DNA from: Variovorax sp. UMC13
Lineage (GTDB): Bacteria > Pseudomonadota > Gammaproteobacteria > Burkholderiales > Burkholderiaceae_C
Length of the DNA: 62,500 nt
Reading direction: 5' to 3'
Assembly (NCBI RefSeq): GCF_014170375.1
Contig: NZ_LZZW01000029.1
Coordinates: forward strand, 1 to 62,500
Below are positions 24,601-32,664 of the stretch, piece after piece (within the stretch, counting starts at the first letter, position 1; the number at the start of each line of letters is the position of its first letter). The notes under the pieces are model-generated. The model saw only the letters and a program-made list of their open reading frames with translations, was not told where the DNA came from and ran no database searches. A program made the position numbers and the translations under genes.

Positions 24601-25709
24601 GCGCGCACGGTGGCCGCGGGCACGGTCCAGGTGCTGCCGTCGAAACTGGTGCGGGCCTCGAGCTGCTCCAGCGGCAGCCGGCCTGCGTCCCAGGGACCGG
24701 GCAGGGCGTTGCGGATGTCGGCGCTGGCCTGCCATTGCACGTCGCTGCCGGCCGCGCCCGGGCCGGCCTGCACGGTGCCGCTCAGCAGCGTGGCGGGGGC
24801 GGTGGGCCAGAGCCGGGCCAGGTCCACGTTGCGCAGGTCGGCGTCGGCATCGACCACCGGCTGCGTCAGCCAGGGCGCGATGTTCGCGCGCAGCTGGGCC
24901 TGCATCGGGTTCTTCTCGTCCTGTTCGGTGGGTTGCAGCTCGGCCGCGATGGCCAGGCGCGCGGCGCTGCCGGCCAAGGTGCCCTTGATGCTGGCCTGGG
25001 CCTGGACTTCCATCGTGCGGTCTTCGGCCAGCGGCGCGCGCACCTTGCCTTCGAGCGTGGCGTCGATGGCCATCGGCGCGTCGCCCTGCAGGCCGACGCG
25101 GGCGCTGTAGTGGCCGTCGGCGACGTCGACGCCGTCGATGGTCAATGCATGCCGGCGCTGGGCGTAGCCGTAGCGGCCGGCCAGGTTCTTGACTTCCACC
25201 ACGGGCGGGCCGGCCCAGCGCACGGTGCCGACGCGGAAGGGCAGGTCGACGTCGACCGGCAGCACCAGCTGTTCGAGCGGCTGCAGCGGTTCGTCGGTCT
25301 TCTCGGGCGGCGGGCCACGGCGTTCGATCAGCACCTGGGTCGCGTGCACCTCGCCCAGCTGCACCTTGCGCTGGAACAGCGGCTTGAGCGTCCAGCCGAT
25401 GGTGGCCTCGTGCACCTCGACCGACAGCGTGGGGCTCTGCCACTGCAGGAAGCCGATGCGCCCGCCGGTGCGCAGCGAGCCGCTGACCTCGCGGCTCTGC
25501 AGCGTCTGGCCGGCCGGCATGTAGCGCGCGGCCTGGGTGATCGCATAGGCCAGCGATTGATCCGAACCCAGCCACCACCAGCCCGCAGCGACGACCAGCA
25601 CCAGCAGCGCGACCAGCGCGCCGAAGCTCCAGGCCGCGGCGCGCAGCACGCGGCGCGTGCGCGAGCGGCGCGGCGGCGCGGGCGATGGGGTGGCCGGTGT
25701 CGTTGCCAT
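21630..25709 (-). CDS. tamB: Translocation and assembly module protein TamB
   Basis: 1359 residues, within the usual 1200-1400. One N-terminal membrane span (about 23-45, ALVALLVLVVAAGWWW) anchors it in the inner membrane; the rest is a long periplasmic beta-rich AsmA/TamB-type rod ending in the conserved DUF490 domain (FNGPMDNPALDILAIRP, then VKLYSEPALSDAETLSWV and FYVTYESSLTGV near the C-terminus). With TamA it promotes outer-membrane protein assembly and phospholipid transport between the membranes. The ATG at 25709 lies two bases after the tamA stop, so the pair is one operon. Confidence 0.95.
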   Translation of the reverse strand: MATTPATPSPAPPRRSRTRRVLRAAAWSFGALVALLVLVVAAGWWWLGSDQSLAYAITQAARYMPAGQTLQSREVSGSLRTGGRIGFLQWQSPTLSVEVHEATIGWTLKPLFQRKVQLGEVHATQVLIERRGPPPEKTDEPLQPLEQLVLPVDVDLPFRVGTVRWAGPPVVEVKNLAGRYGYAQRRHALTIDGVDVADGHYSARVGLQGDAPMAIDATLEGKVRAPLAEDRTMEVQAQASIKGTLAGSAARLAIAAELQPTEQDEKNPMQAQLRANIAPWLTQPVVDADADLRNVDLARLWPTAPATLLSGTVQAGPGAAGSDVQWQASADIRNALPGPWDAGRLPLEQLEARTSFDGSTWTVPAATVRAGGGRIEAEGEWRAAPAPWQVTATVRGVQPGGLHTQLAGAPVGGRIEVEQRDEALRFDVALQAQGTAGSRALQGLRLDLIRAQGQWKDEVLDLRTLRIEAAQASVAGQLQARIAERAGSGDLKVVLPGGNAQVAGRMGPAQGRGELTAQVDDAAALQRWVEKLPGLSTVFAGASAQGNARLDARWSGGWEAVQRRLQNAAAPAPRGSVEPTVQATLAVPRLDLRLPAAAVPAGAVPAPPDAPIQLRGLRAELGGSLAQATLSVQGEALRGTQKLTLDTRASGALEGPGRWRAALASLRLQAQDSTRPGPWTVALSAPLSANVRSLASGLEIDTSAGGATLQGPVAGTVRLDWEPVRFRQTGSGAQQGIRVQTKGRMQGLPMAWAEALDNNSSLASLGLSGDLLFNGDWDIDAGDALRASVRLARQSGDIRVQAGEAALVTRIESRGTGTKSEIKMVSGSTNVDSPSTPAGLRQAELRIEAQGEEVRADLVWDSERAGNIRADARTRVAQRDGGWQWAEDAPLNGSVKARMPSLGVWSMLAPPGWRIAGTLEADAALSGNRAAPRWNGTLAADQLALRAPVEGLDLRDGRLRATLGGDRVDITDFTLKGGRGNSARIAGQSGNLSTTSSEAARDGGTLTGRGEMRWGQASAAGGSGIRMAMQAQLRSLRVLVRTDRQVTLSGDLQARLDDGQFTLRGKLETERAVIILPDESAPSLGTDVVVRSAAKDRETAAAAQREAAQNSAQAARPQTAKPFDVAVSFDLGKDFAVQGRGITTRLEGQLDIRSSSLSSPPRVTGEVRTVKGQYRAYGQQLDVETGLARFNGPMDNPALDILAIRPNISQRAGVQVSGTAQVPRVKLYSEPALSDAETLSWVILGRASVGNGGESILMQQAALALLGGLGKGGSGGSLASRLGLDEIGFKGPGAGGELRESAVTVGKRLSKDFYVTYESSLTGVLGTLFIFYDLTQRLTLRGQAGVQSGVDLIYTLKYD

Positions 25710-25711
25710 GC

Positions 25712-27622
25712 CTAGAAGGTGAAGCCCAGCCGCAGGTGCAGCCTGAACTTCTTCACATCCACGCCGTAGGCCACGTCGGCCTGCACCGGGCCGACCGGGC
25801 TGCGCCAGCGCGCGCCCACGCCCACGCCGACCTTGGCCTTGAGCTCGCCGACCTGGTCGGCCACCGAGCCGGCGTCGACGAAGGCCGCGCTTTCCCAGTC
25901 GCTGAGCTTGCCGTTCCAGACGATCGGGCGCTGCCATTCGACGCTGGCCACGCCCATGTAGCGGCCGGCCACGATGGTGCCGTCGGCGCGCTCGGTGCCG
26001 ATCTGGCGGTAGCTGTAGCCGCGCACCGTGGTGTCGCCGCCGGTCAGGAACATCAATGTGGACGGGATCTGCGCGCTGTCCTTGGCGACCACGGCGCCGG
26101 CCTCGGCGCGGAACTGCAGCCGGCTGTTGCGCGCCTGGGTGCCGTCGCTGCCCTGCACGCGGCCCAGCGGCAGGATGCCGAGCCAGCGCGCATAGCTGCG
26201 CACGAAGGGCGCGCGTTCGCCGATCAGCGTCTGGCCCAGGCCGAGCTCGAGCGCCAGGCCCTGGCCGCGCGAGGGCGCGTCGTTGCTGTCGAAGTAGCGG
26301 CCGGTCCAGGTCCAGTTGGCGCTGACGGCCGAGGCCGAAGGCGGGGCGCCGTCGCCGCGGTTGGTCGCGTAGTCGTACTGGAGGAACAGGCTGCGGTCGA
26401 TGCGGTCGCCGGTGCGGCCGCGGCCGGCGCGCAGCCGTCCGCTGTCGACGTCGTAGGTGCCCGAGACCTCGCGCTTGAGCAGGCCGGAGCCGAACCAGCG
26501 CCAGCCGTCGTCGCCGGGGATGCCGTTCCAGTCGGTGCCCAGCGACTGGGTCTCGCGGTCGACCGACAGCTTGGACACCGCGCGCCACCCGAGCAGCGGC
26601 ATCTGGTTGTGCACATGGTCGATCGACAGGCGCGGCCCGCCGTCGGTGGTGAAACCGGCCCCCAGCACCACCTTCTGCAGCGGCGCCTCGCGCACCTGCG
26701 CGATCACGGGCGCGGCCTGCGGGTCGGTGCCGTCGGTGTCGAGCGTGAGGAAGACCGAGTCGTAGTAGCCGCTGCTGGCCAGCCGCTGCTGGGCGTCGAG
26801 CAGCTTCTGCTGGTCGTAGTCGGCGCCGGTGGGCACGCGGGCGATGCGGCGCGCGCCGTCGGCGTCGTAGCGCTGGGCGCCGCGCACGTCGACCGGGCCG
26901 AAGCGGTAGGCCGGGCCGGAGGCATAGGTGATGCCCAGCTGCGCCTCGCCGCGGTCGGCGTCGATGTTCGCGCGGCTGTTGGCGATGCTGCCCGTGGCGT
27001 AGCGTTTCGACGTGAGGCTGCGCAGGCCGACGGCCTTGGCGTTGTCCCAGGCCTGCTGGGTGAACAGCTGGCCGCTCTGCAGCGTCCAGGCCGACTGGAT
27101 CGCCTCGCGCTGCGCCGCGGCGCTCGGGTCGGCGGCGATGGCGTCGCTGAAGCGGATGTCGACCGCCTTCACCCGCGTGGCCTCGCCCGGCTCGACCGTC
27201 ACCACGACCTTGCGCGGCGTCTTCTCGCCGGGGGTTTCCTTGAGCTCGAGCGTGAGCGTGGGCGTGAAGTAGCCCAGCGTGGCCAGCAGCTCGCGCGCGT
27301 TGGCCTCGGCCGCCACCATCAGGCGCGACAGCTCGGTGGCGCCGAGGTCGGGCAGCCGGGTGTAGCGCTGGATCTCGAGGTGCAGCGCCAGGTAGTCGCG
27401 CACCGCGTCGGGGCCGTGCACTTCGAGCGTGAAGGCCTCGCGCCGGGTGGCGCCGTCCTCGCTGGACGAGGAGGAGCTGTCGGCCGTGACGGCCTGCGTG
27501 CCGTCCTCGGTGGCGTCCTTTTTGGATGGCAGCAAGCTGCATCCTTGCAAAAGAAGAAGGACGCTTGCAAGAAGCAACGCCGGCATGCGCGCCGGCGTTT
27601 TGAAGAGGACCACCCTGACCAT
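25712..27622 (-). CDS. tamA: Autotransporter assembly complex protein TamA
   Basis: 636 residues from the ATG at 27622; an ATG at 27631 is also possible. An N-terminal signal sequence is followed by three POTRA-like domains (about 60-290) and a C-terminal Omp85 beta barrel with the conserved GGDTTVRGYSYR motif (about 520) and a terminal Phe (LHLRLGFTF). It is the outer-membrane half of the TAM complex. The signal peptide runs MPALLLASVLLLLQGCSLLP; LQGC looks like a lipobox, though Gln at -2 is unusual. It precedes tamB with a two-base gap. A strong hairpin (27578-27603) lies within the early codons. Confidence 0.93.
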   Translation of the reverse strand: MVRVVLFKTPARMPALLLASVLLLLQGCSLLPSKKDATEDGTQAVTADSSSSSSEDGATRREAFTLEVHGPDAVRDYLALHLEIQRYTRLPDLGATELSRLMVAAEANARELLATLGYFTPTLTLELKETPGEKTPRKVVVTVEPGEATRVKAVDIRFSDAIAADPSAAAQREAIQSAWTLQSGQLFTQQAWDNAKAVGLRSLTSKRYATGSIANSRANIDADRGEAQLGITYASGPAYRFGPVDVRGAQRYDADGARRIARVPTGADYDQQKLLDAQQRLASSGYYDSVFLTLDTDGTDPQAAPVIAQVREAPLQKVVLGAGFTTDGGPRLSIDHVHNQMPLLGWRAVSKLSVDRETQSLGTDWNGIPGDDGWRWFGSGLLKREVSGTYDVDSGRLRAGRGRTGDRIDRSLFLQYDYATNRGDGAPPSASAVSANWTWTGRYFDSNDAPSRGQGLALELGLGQTLIGERAPFVRSYARWLGILPLGRVQGSDGTQARNSRLQFRAEAGAVVAKDSAQIPSTLMFLTGGDTTVRGYSYRQIGTERADGTIVAGRYMGVASVEWQRPIVWNGKLSDWESAAFVDAGSVADQVGELKAKVGVGVGARWRSPVGPVQADVAYGVDVKKFRLHLRLGFTF

Positions 27623-27696
27623 CGGCCCCATTCTGACATCAAGCCATGGCCGTCCCGGCGCTCGCCGGGGGTGGTGCGCGAAGAGACGGCGGTGTC

Positions 27697-28884
27697 CTAC
27701 TTGGACAGCATGCGCATCGCTTCCTCGAGGCCCTTGAGCGTCAGCGGATACATGCGGTTGGACATCAGCTGCTGCACCACCGAGATGCTCTGGCGGTACT
27801 GCCAGACGCCCTGTGGCTCGGGATTGATCCAGGCGAACTTGGGGAAGGCGTGCGTGAGGCGCTGCAGCCACTCGGCGCCGGCTTCCTCGTTGTTGTATTC
27901 CACGCTGCCGCCGGGCTGCAGGATCTCGTAGGGGCTCATGGTCGCGTCGCCCACGAAGATCAGCTTGTAGTCCTTGTTGTACTTGCGCAGGATGTCCCAG
28001 GTGGCGAACTTCTCCGAGAAGCGGCGCTTGTTGTTCTTCCACATGAAGTCGTAGACGCAGTTGTGGAAGTAGTAGAACTCCAGGTGCTTGAACTCGGTCT
28101 TGACGGCCGAGAACAGCTCCTCGACGCGCTGGATGTGCTCGTCCATGGTGCCGCCCACGTCCATCAGCAGCAGCACCTTGACGTTGTTGTGGCGCTCGGG
28201 CCGCATCTTGATGTCGAGGTAGCCGGCGTTGGCCGCGGTCTTGGCGATAGTCTCGTCAAGGTCTAGCTCCTCGACGTTGCCCTCGCGCGCGAACTTGCGC
28301 AGCCGGCGCAGCGCGACCTTGATGTTGCGCGTGCCCAGTTCCTGCGTGTCGTCGTAGTCCTTGTAGGCGCGCTGGTCCCAGACCTTGACCGCGCTCTTGT
28401 TCTTGCCGGCGCCGCCGATGCGGATGCCCTGCGGGTTGTAGCCGCCGTGGCCGAAAGGCGAGGTGCCGCCGGTGCCGATCCACTTGTTGCCGCCCTGGTG
28501 GCGTTCCTTCTGCTCCTCGAAGCGCTTCTTCAGGGTCTCCATGAGCTCGTCCCAGCCCATCTTCTCGATCTTGGCCTTCTCCTCGGCGCTGAACTCGCGT
28601 TCCAGCGTCTTGCGCAGCCAGTCGAGCGGGACTTCCTTGGTGAAGTCCGTGAGCATCTCCACGCCCTTGAAGTAGCCGGCGAAGGCGCGGTCGAACTTGT
28701 CGTAGTGCTTCTCGTCCTTCACCAGCGCCGTGCGGCTCAGGTAGTAGAAGTCGTCCATGCCGTAGGCATCATCGGAATTGGGCCCGACCACGTCGGACTG
28801 CAGCGCCTCGAGCAGCGTCAGGTATTCCTTGACCGATACCGGCAGCTTGGCCGCGCGCAGGGTGTAGAAGAAGTCGATCAGCAT
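27697..28884 (-). CDS. VWA-domain protein of the CoxE type
   Basis: 395 residues. The C-terminal half is a von Willebrand A domain with the metal site DVGGTM (about 240) and later conserved GDATMSPYE. The N-terminal half is helical (FFYTLRAAKLPVSVKEYLTL, shown in part). Such proteins pair with MoxR-type AAA+ ATPases to act as chaperones inserting metal cofactors or remodelling complexes. The MoxR gene is 900 bases upstream on the same strand, separated by two small genes, so they are likely one operon. The substrate is unknown; no carbon monoxide dehydrogenase genes are nearby. Confidence 0.9.
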   Translation of the reverse strand: MLIDFFYTLRAAKLPVSVKEYLTLLEALQSDVVGPNSDDAYGMDDFYYLSRTALVKDEKHYDKFDRAFAGYFKGVEMLTDFTKEVPLDWLRKTLEREFSAEEKAKIEKMGWDELMETLKKRFEEQKERHQGGNKWIGTGGTSPFGHGGYNPQGIRIGGAGKNKSAVKVWDQRAYKDYDDTQELGTRNIKVALRRLRKFAREGNVEELDLDETIAKTAANAGYLDIKMRPERHNNVKVLLLMDVGGTMDEHIQRVEELFSAVKTEFKHLEFYYFHNCVYDFMWKNNKRRFSEKFATWDILRKYNKDYKLIFVGDATMSPYEILQPGGSVEYNNEEAGAEWLQRLTHAFPKFAWINPEPQGVWQYRQSISVVQQLMSNRMYPLTLKGLEEAMRMLSK

Positions 28885-28890
28885 CGCGGC

Positions 28891-29508
28891 TCACTCCTTG
28901 GGGTTCGTCGTTGCAGTGCGCGGCCTGTCGAGCAGGTACAGCAGCTGCGCCTTGGTTTCGGGCCATTCGCCCGCGCCGAGGCTGTACATCACGGTGTCGC
29001 GCACCGTGCCGTCGCGCCGCAGCGCGTTGCCGCGGATCACGCCGTCCTTCTTCGCGCCCAGCCGCTCGATGGCGCGCTGCGAGGCGAAGTTGAAGTTGTC
29101 GGTACGCCAGCCCACGGTGCGGCAGCCCAGCGTGTCGAAGGCGTGGGTGAGCATCAGCAGCTTGCAGGTGGTGTTGACGTGCGTGCGCTGGCAGCGCGCG
29201 GCGTACCAGGTGTAGCCGATCTCCACCCGTTTCACGGCCGGCAGCATGTCGTGGAAGCTGGTGCTGCCGAGCACGGTGCCGGTGGCCTCGTCGGTCACGG
29301 CGAAGGCGAAGCGGTTGCCGGCCTCGCGCATCTGCAGCGCGGCCTCGATGTAGGCGCGGGTGTGCTGCGGCTCGGGCACCGAGGTCACGCGCAGCGTCCA
29401 CAGTTCGCCGTCGGCCGCGGCGGCGCGCAGGCCGTCTTCATGCGCCAGCGCCAGCGGCACCAGCGCGATGCTGCGCGACTTCAGGGTGACGGGTTCGACG
29501 AAGGCCAT
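28891..29508 (-). CDS. GNAT family N-acetyltransferase (RimJ/RimL type)
   Basis: 205 residues. The fold is recognisable from LKSRSIALVPL (beta1), FAFAVTDEATGTVLGSTSF (beta2-3), VEIGYTWYAARCQRTHVNTT (the acetyl-CoA-binding strand and loop, about 95) and RAIERLGAKKDGVIRGNALRRDGTVRDT near the end, the pattern of the RimJ/RimL-like group. The acceptor could be a protein N-terminus or a small amine. It lies six bases upstream of the VWA gene and 15 after the small membrane protein, inside the MoxR operon. Confidence 0.87.
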   Translation of the reverse strand: MAFVEPVTLKSRSIALVPLALAHEDGLRAAAADGELWTLRVTSVPEPQHTRAYIEAALQMREAGNRFAFAVTDEATGTVLGSTSFHDMLPAVKRVEIGYTWYAARCQRTHVNTTCKLLMLTHAFDTLGCRTVGWRTDNFNFASQRAIERLGAKKDGVIRGNALRRDGTVRDTVMYSLGAGEWPETKAQLLYLLDRPRTATTNPKE

Positions 29509-29523
29509 GACGCGTGCTCCGGC

Positions 29524-29772
29524 TCAGGCCCGCGGGTCGCCATACTTGCGGCGGTACAGCGTGCGGCCCAGCTGGACGCCGCCGCCGCCGCCCGCGCCGA
29601 TCAGCGCGATGCCCAGCATGCCCGGGCCGTCGTAGCCCGCGCTGCCGAAAGCGTCGAGCCCGAACAGCAGGCCCAGCCCGCGGCCCAGCAGCGCGCCGAG
29701 CACGAAGCCCACGGCCTGGGCCACGCCGAGGATCAGCAGCTGGCGCGGCGGATGCGGGGTCGTGCCGTTCAT
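29524..29772 (-). CDS. Small hydrophobic glycine-rich membrane protein
   Basis: 82 residues with two hydrophobic stretches, about 12-38 (LLILGVAQAVGFVLGALLG) and 50-64 (GMLGIALIGAGGGGG). Both are glycine-rich with G-x3-G spacing, suggesting closely packed membrane helices. The C-terminus is basic. No family recognised. It lies 10 bases after the MoxR stop and 15 bases before the GNAT start, so it is probably translated from the same message. Confidence 0.7.
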   Translation of the reverse strand: MNGTTPHPPRQLLILGVAQAVGFVLGALLGRGLGLLFGLDAFGSAGYDGPGMLGIALIGAGGGGGVQLGRTLYRRKYGDPRA

Positions 29773-29782
29773 GGTCGCGGCC

Positions 29783-30646
29783 TCAGCGGTTGTTGCGTTG
29801 CATGAAGACGAGCTTCTCGAAGAGCGTCACGTCCTGTTCGTTCTTCAGCAGCGCGCCCACCAGCGGCGGCACCGCGACCTTGTCGTCCTTGCTCTGCAGC
29901 GCCTCGAGCGGGATGTCCTCGGCCACCAGCAGCTTGAGCCAGTCCAGCAGCTCGGAGGTCGAGGGCTTCTTCTTCAGGCCAGGCAGGTTGCGCACGTCGT
30001 AGAAGGTCTTCATCGCGGCCGCGAGCAGTTCCTGCTTGAGGCCGGGGAAGTGCACGTCGACGATGCTGCGCATGGTGTCGGCGTCGGGGAACTTGATGTA
30101 GTGGAAGAAGCAGCGGCGCAGGAAGGCGTCGGGCAGTTCCTTCTCGTTGTTCGAGGTGATGAACACCACCGGCCGGTGCTTGGCGCGGATCAGTTCGCGT
30201 GTCTCGTAGCAGTAGAACTCCATGCGGTCGATTTCGCGCAGCAGGTCGTTCGGGAATTCGATGTCGGCCTTGTCGATCTCGTCGATCAGCAGCGCCACCG
30301 GCTTGTCGGCCGTGAAGGCCTGCCACAGCACGCCCTTGACGATGTAGTTCTCGATGTTCTTGACCCGCTCGCCGCCGTCCACGTCGGACAGCTGCGAGTC
30401 GCGCAGGCGGCTCACGGCGTCGTATTCGTAGAGGCCCTGCTGCGCCTTGGTGGTCGACTTGATGTGCCACTGCAGCAGCGGCAGGTCGAGCGCGGCGGCC
30501 ACTTCCTCGGCCAGCATCGTCTTGCCGGTGCCCGGTTCGCCCTTGACGAGCAGCGGGCGCTTGAGCGTGATGGCGGCATTGACCGCGAGCATCAGGTCCT
30601 GGGTGGCAACGTAATTGTCTGAGCCCTTGAATTTCATGGATGACAT
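29783..30646 (-). CDS. MoxR family AAA+ ATPase
   Basis: 287 residues from the ATG at 30646; in-frame ATGs at 30673 and 30637 are alternatives, none with a strong ribosome-binding site. Walker A GEPGTGKT is at about 36-43, Walker B LLIDEIDKA at about 100, and sensor-1 ITSNNEKELPDAFLRR follows. The LYEYDAVSRLRDSQ block is typical of the APE2220/CoxD-like branch of MoxR proteins that partner with VWA proteins. It probably acts with the VWA protein at 27697-28884 as an ATP-driven maturation chaperone in the cytoplasm. It is divergent from the cytochrome c4 gene. Confidence 0.92.
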   Translation of the reverse strand: MSSMKFKGSDNYVATQDLMLAVNAAITLKRPLLVKGEPGTGKTMLAEEVAAALDLPLLQWHIKSTTKAQQGLYEYDAVSRLRDSQLSDVDGGERVKNIENYIVKGVLWQAFTADKPVALLIDEIDKADIEFPNDLLREIDRMEFYCYETRELIRAKHRPVVFITSNNEKELPDAFLRRCFFHYIKFPDADTMRSIVDVHFPGLKQELLAAAMKTFYDVRNLPGLKKKPSTSELLDWLKLLVAEDIPLEALQSKDDKVAVPPLVGALLKNEQDVTLFEKLVFMQRNNR

Positions 30647-30734
30647 CGAGCTGGGGGTGGATGAAGCGACCATTCAAGCATGCGTTGCCGGCCAGCACTG
30701 TCGCCTTGGCTCGGGGCCGTGAAAAGCCCCCGCA

Positions 30735-30740
30735 TATAAT
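30735..30740 (+). promoter_or_regulatory. Consensus -10 (TATAAT) of the cytochrome c4 gene
   Basis: Perfect TATAAT 50 bases before the cytochrome c4 start, in a short AT-rich window. The best -35-like hexamer (TTGGCT, 30706-30711) is 23 bases away, too far for a normal sigma-70 promoter, so an activator or extended element may be involved. Confidence 0.55.
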
Positions 30741-30789
30741 CAAATGTTGATCTGAAAAAACCGAATTTCCACGAGATTGTGCGCGCAAA

Positions 30790-31476
30790 ATGAACAAGTT
30801 GTTGACCACGATGTTTGCCCTGGCTGTCGCTTGCGTGACGTTCTCGGCCCAGGCTCAGGCTGTCACCGGCAGCGTCGAAAACGGTGCCAAGAAGACCGCC
30901 ATGTGCGTGGGTTGCCACGGCATCGTCGGCTACCAGGCCAGCTTCCCCGAGATCCACAAGGTGCCGATGATCGCGGGCCAGAGCGCCACGTACATCAGCT
31001 CGGCACTGGCCGCCTACAAGGCCGGTGACCGCAAGCACCCGACGATGCGCGCCATCGCCGACTCGCTGACCGAACAGGACATGGCCGACCTCGCGGCCTA
31101 CTACGCACAACTGGGCGTGAAGGCGGGCGATGCACCGCCGGCCACCGCCGCCAAGCAGCCCAGCGAACGCGTCCAGGCGCTGATCTCGCGCGACAAGGAC
31201 AACGCCTGCACCAAGTGCCACGGCGCCAACTTCAACACCCCCAACGATGGCACCGTGCCCAAGCTGGCCGGCCAGCACGCCGACTACCTGTTCGTCGCGC
31301 TGAAGTCGTACAAGGCCGAGAACCACGTCCAGGTCGGCCGTTCGAACGGCGTGATGAGCGGCCAGGCCAAGAAGTTCACCAACGCCGAACTCAAGGAACT
31401 GGCCGGCTACATCAGCTCGCTGCCGGGCGAAGTCAAGGTGGTGCCGGAGTCGCGCTTCCACACCGCCAACAACTGA
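30790..31476 (+). CDS. Diheme cytochrome c4
   Basis: 228 residues: signal peptide cleaved after AQA at about 22-24, then two class I cytochrome c domains with heme sites Cys39-Cys42-His43 (CVGCH) and Cys140-Cys143-His144 (CTKCH). Distal methionine ligands are plausible in PTMRAIA (first) and GVMSGQAK (second). Cytochromes c4 are periplasmic, often membrane-associated electron carriers from the bc1 complex to terminal oxidases, and could feed the oxidase encoded at 52-57 kb. A consensus -10 precedes it and an intrinsic terminator follows, so it is monocistronic. Confidence 0.93.
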   Translation: MNKLLTTMFALAVACVTFSAQAQAVTGSVENGAKKTAMCVGCHGIVGYQASFPEIHKVPMIAGQSATYISSALAAYKAGDRKHPTMRAIADSLTEQDMADLAAYYAQLGVKAGDAPPATAAKQPSERVQALISRDKDNACTKCHGANFNTPNDGTVPKLAGQHADYLFVALKSYKAENHVQVGRSNGVMSGQAKKFTNAELKELAGYISSLPGEVKVVPESRFHTANN

Positions 31477-31493
31477 CGCCCCGCTTCCCCCGC

Positions 31494-31520
31494 AAAAAAC
31501 CCGCCTCGTGCGGGTTTTTT
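31494..31520 (+). terminator. Rho-independent terminator of the cytochrome c4 gene
   Basis: CCCGC-CTCGT-GCGGG (31500-31514) extended by A6/T6 pairing, ending in six T; 18 bases after the stop codon. Confidence 0.9.
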
Positions 31521-31565
31521 CGTTGTGGGCGACGGAAGCCGAGGCGGGACAAACCCTCGGACTGT

Positions 31566-31601
31566 TCGATCAGCGATCGGATGTGCGCGATGATCGATCG
31601 C
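31566..31601. promoter_or_regulatory. IclR-type operator motif upstream of the AroE-like genes
   Basis: GCGATGATCGATCGC at 31587-31601 reads in reverse GCGATCGATCATCGC, sharing 14 consecutive bases with the palindrome at 34337-34355. A related half-site (TCGATCAGCGATCGG) precedes it at 31566-31580. Its position about 105 bases before the first AroE-like gene fits a regulator-binding site. Confidence 0.55.
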
Positions 31602-31705
31602 CTTGGCCCTCTGGCGCCTCGACACCCCTCGCTTCGTCGGCCACCATGGCGGCTCCTACCCGCAGCGACCGACGATCCAGATCCACTGACCCGACGGACC
31701 GATCC

Positions 31706-32629
31706 ATGACCCCTGGCATCACTGGCAACACGCAGGCCTACCTCATCCCCGGCGACCCGGTGCGCAACGTGCGGCTGCCGCGGATGTTCAACGCCGTGTT
31801 CGAGCGCTTCGAGATCGATGCGGTGCTGGTGCCGATGCAGGTGCCGCGGCGCGACTTCGCGGTCTTCTTCGCCGCGGCCTTCCTGGCGCGCAACGTGCGC
31901 GGCATGCTGATCGCGCCGCCGCACAAGCCGCTGGCCATCGACCTGCTCGACGGCTGCGGCCTGATCGGCCGCGTGGCCGGCTCGATCAACATCGTGCGCC
32001 GCACCGAGGAAGACCGGCTCGAGGGCGACCTGTTCGACGGCGAGGGCCTGATCGGCGCGCTCGACCACTACGCGATCCCCTTCCGCGGCAAGCGCGTGCT
32101 GATCCTGGGCGCGGGCGTCAGCGCCTCGGCCGTGGGCGTGGCGCTGGTCGAGGGCGGCGGCATGGGCGGGGCGGCGCACATCGCCTTCTACGACAGTTCG
32201 GCCGGCAAGGCCGCGGGCGTGGCGGCCAAGCTCGACGCCTTCTTCGATGCCGACGTGGTGGCGGTCGACAGCAACGCGCCCGAGGGCTACGACCTGGTCG
32301 TCAACGCGACCCCGCTGGGCCTGGACCCGAACGACCCGCTGCCGGTGGACGTGTCCCGCATGGAGCGCCACGCCGCGCTGTTCGACATCCTGCTGCGCGG
32401 CCAGCCCACGCCCGTGGTGCGCGCCGCGCGGGCCCGCGGCCTGCACGCGCAGGCCGGCTTCGAGATGCTGATCCAGCAGATGCCGCACTACCTGCGTTAC
32501 TTCGGCCACGAAGCGGTCGCGCAGTCGCTGGCGGCCGATTCGGATTTCCTGCGCGAGCGCATCTACCCCGAGGCCATGCACGCCGAGATCCGCCAGCCGC
32601 TGCGCTACCTGCGCCCCAGCGGGACCTGA
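31706..32629 (+). CDS. Shikimate dehydrogenase-like protein (first paralogue)
   Basis: 307 residues with the two-domain AroE fold. The substrate domain has AYLIPGDPVRNVRLP where AroE has a G-N-P-I-x-H-S-K-S-P block, so both shikimate-binding serines are absent. The catalytic Lys (APPHK, about 74) and Asp (LFDGEGL, about 115) are kept. The NAD(P) domain has VLILGAGVSASAVG (about 131) and VVNATPLGL. It is therefore probably an oxidoreductase acting on a related hydroxy acid, or a quinate/shikimate dehydrogenase with changed recognition. The ATG at 31706 is chosen because the preceding frame lies over the terminator and operator. A paralogue follows 35 bases later. Confidence 0.82.
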   Translation: MTPGITGNTQAYLIPGDPVRNVRLPRMFNAVFERFEIDAVLVPMQVPRRDFAVFFAAAFLARNVRGMLIAPPHKPLAIDLLDGCGLIGRVAGSINIVRRTEEDRLEGDLFDGEGLIGALDHYAIPFRGKRVLILGAGVSASAVGVALVEGGGMGGAAHIAFYDSSAGKAAGVAAKLDAFFDADVVAVDSNAPEGYDLVVNATPLGLDPNDPLPVDVSRMERHAALFDILLRGQPTPVVRAARARGLHAQAGFEMLIQQMPHYLRYFGHEAVAQSLAADSDFLRERIYPEAMHAEIRQPLRYLRPSGT

Positions 32630-32664
32630 ACCTCCTCCTTCCACTTCCTCGTTCCGACCTCCCC

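Noticed and set aside
21669..25715. A 1348-codon open frame on the plus strand opposite tamB
   Set aside because: It is a shadow of tamB. In very GC-rich genes the opposite strand lacks stop codons; the translated product is rich in Ala, Arg, Gly and His with no domain, and tamB is a convincing protein.
27578..27603. Terminator-like hairpin followed by TTTT on the plus strand
   Set aside because: It lies within the first codons of tamA on the minus strand and no plus-strand gene precedes it; probably a by-product of the Ala/Gly codons there.
31508..31705. N-terminal extension of the first AroE-like protein
   Set aside because: The extended frame would begin in the terminator of the preceding gene and run through the operator region; the ATG at 31706 starts right at the conserved domain.
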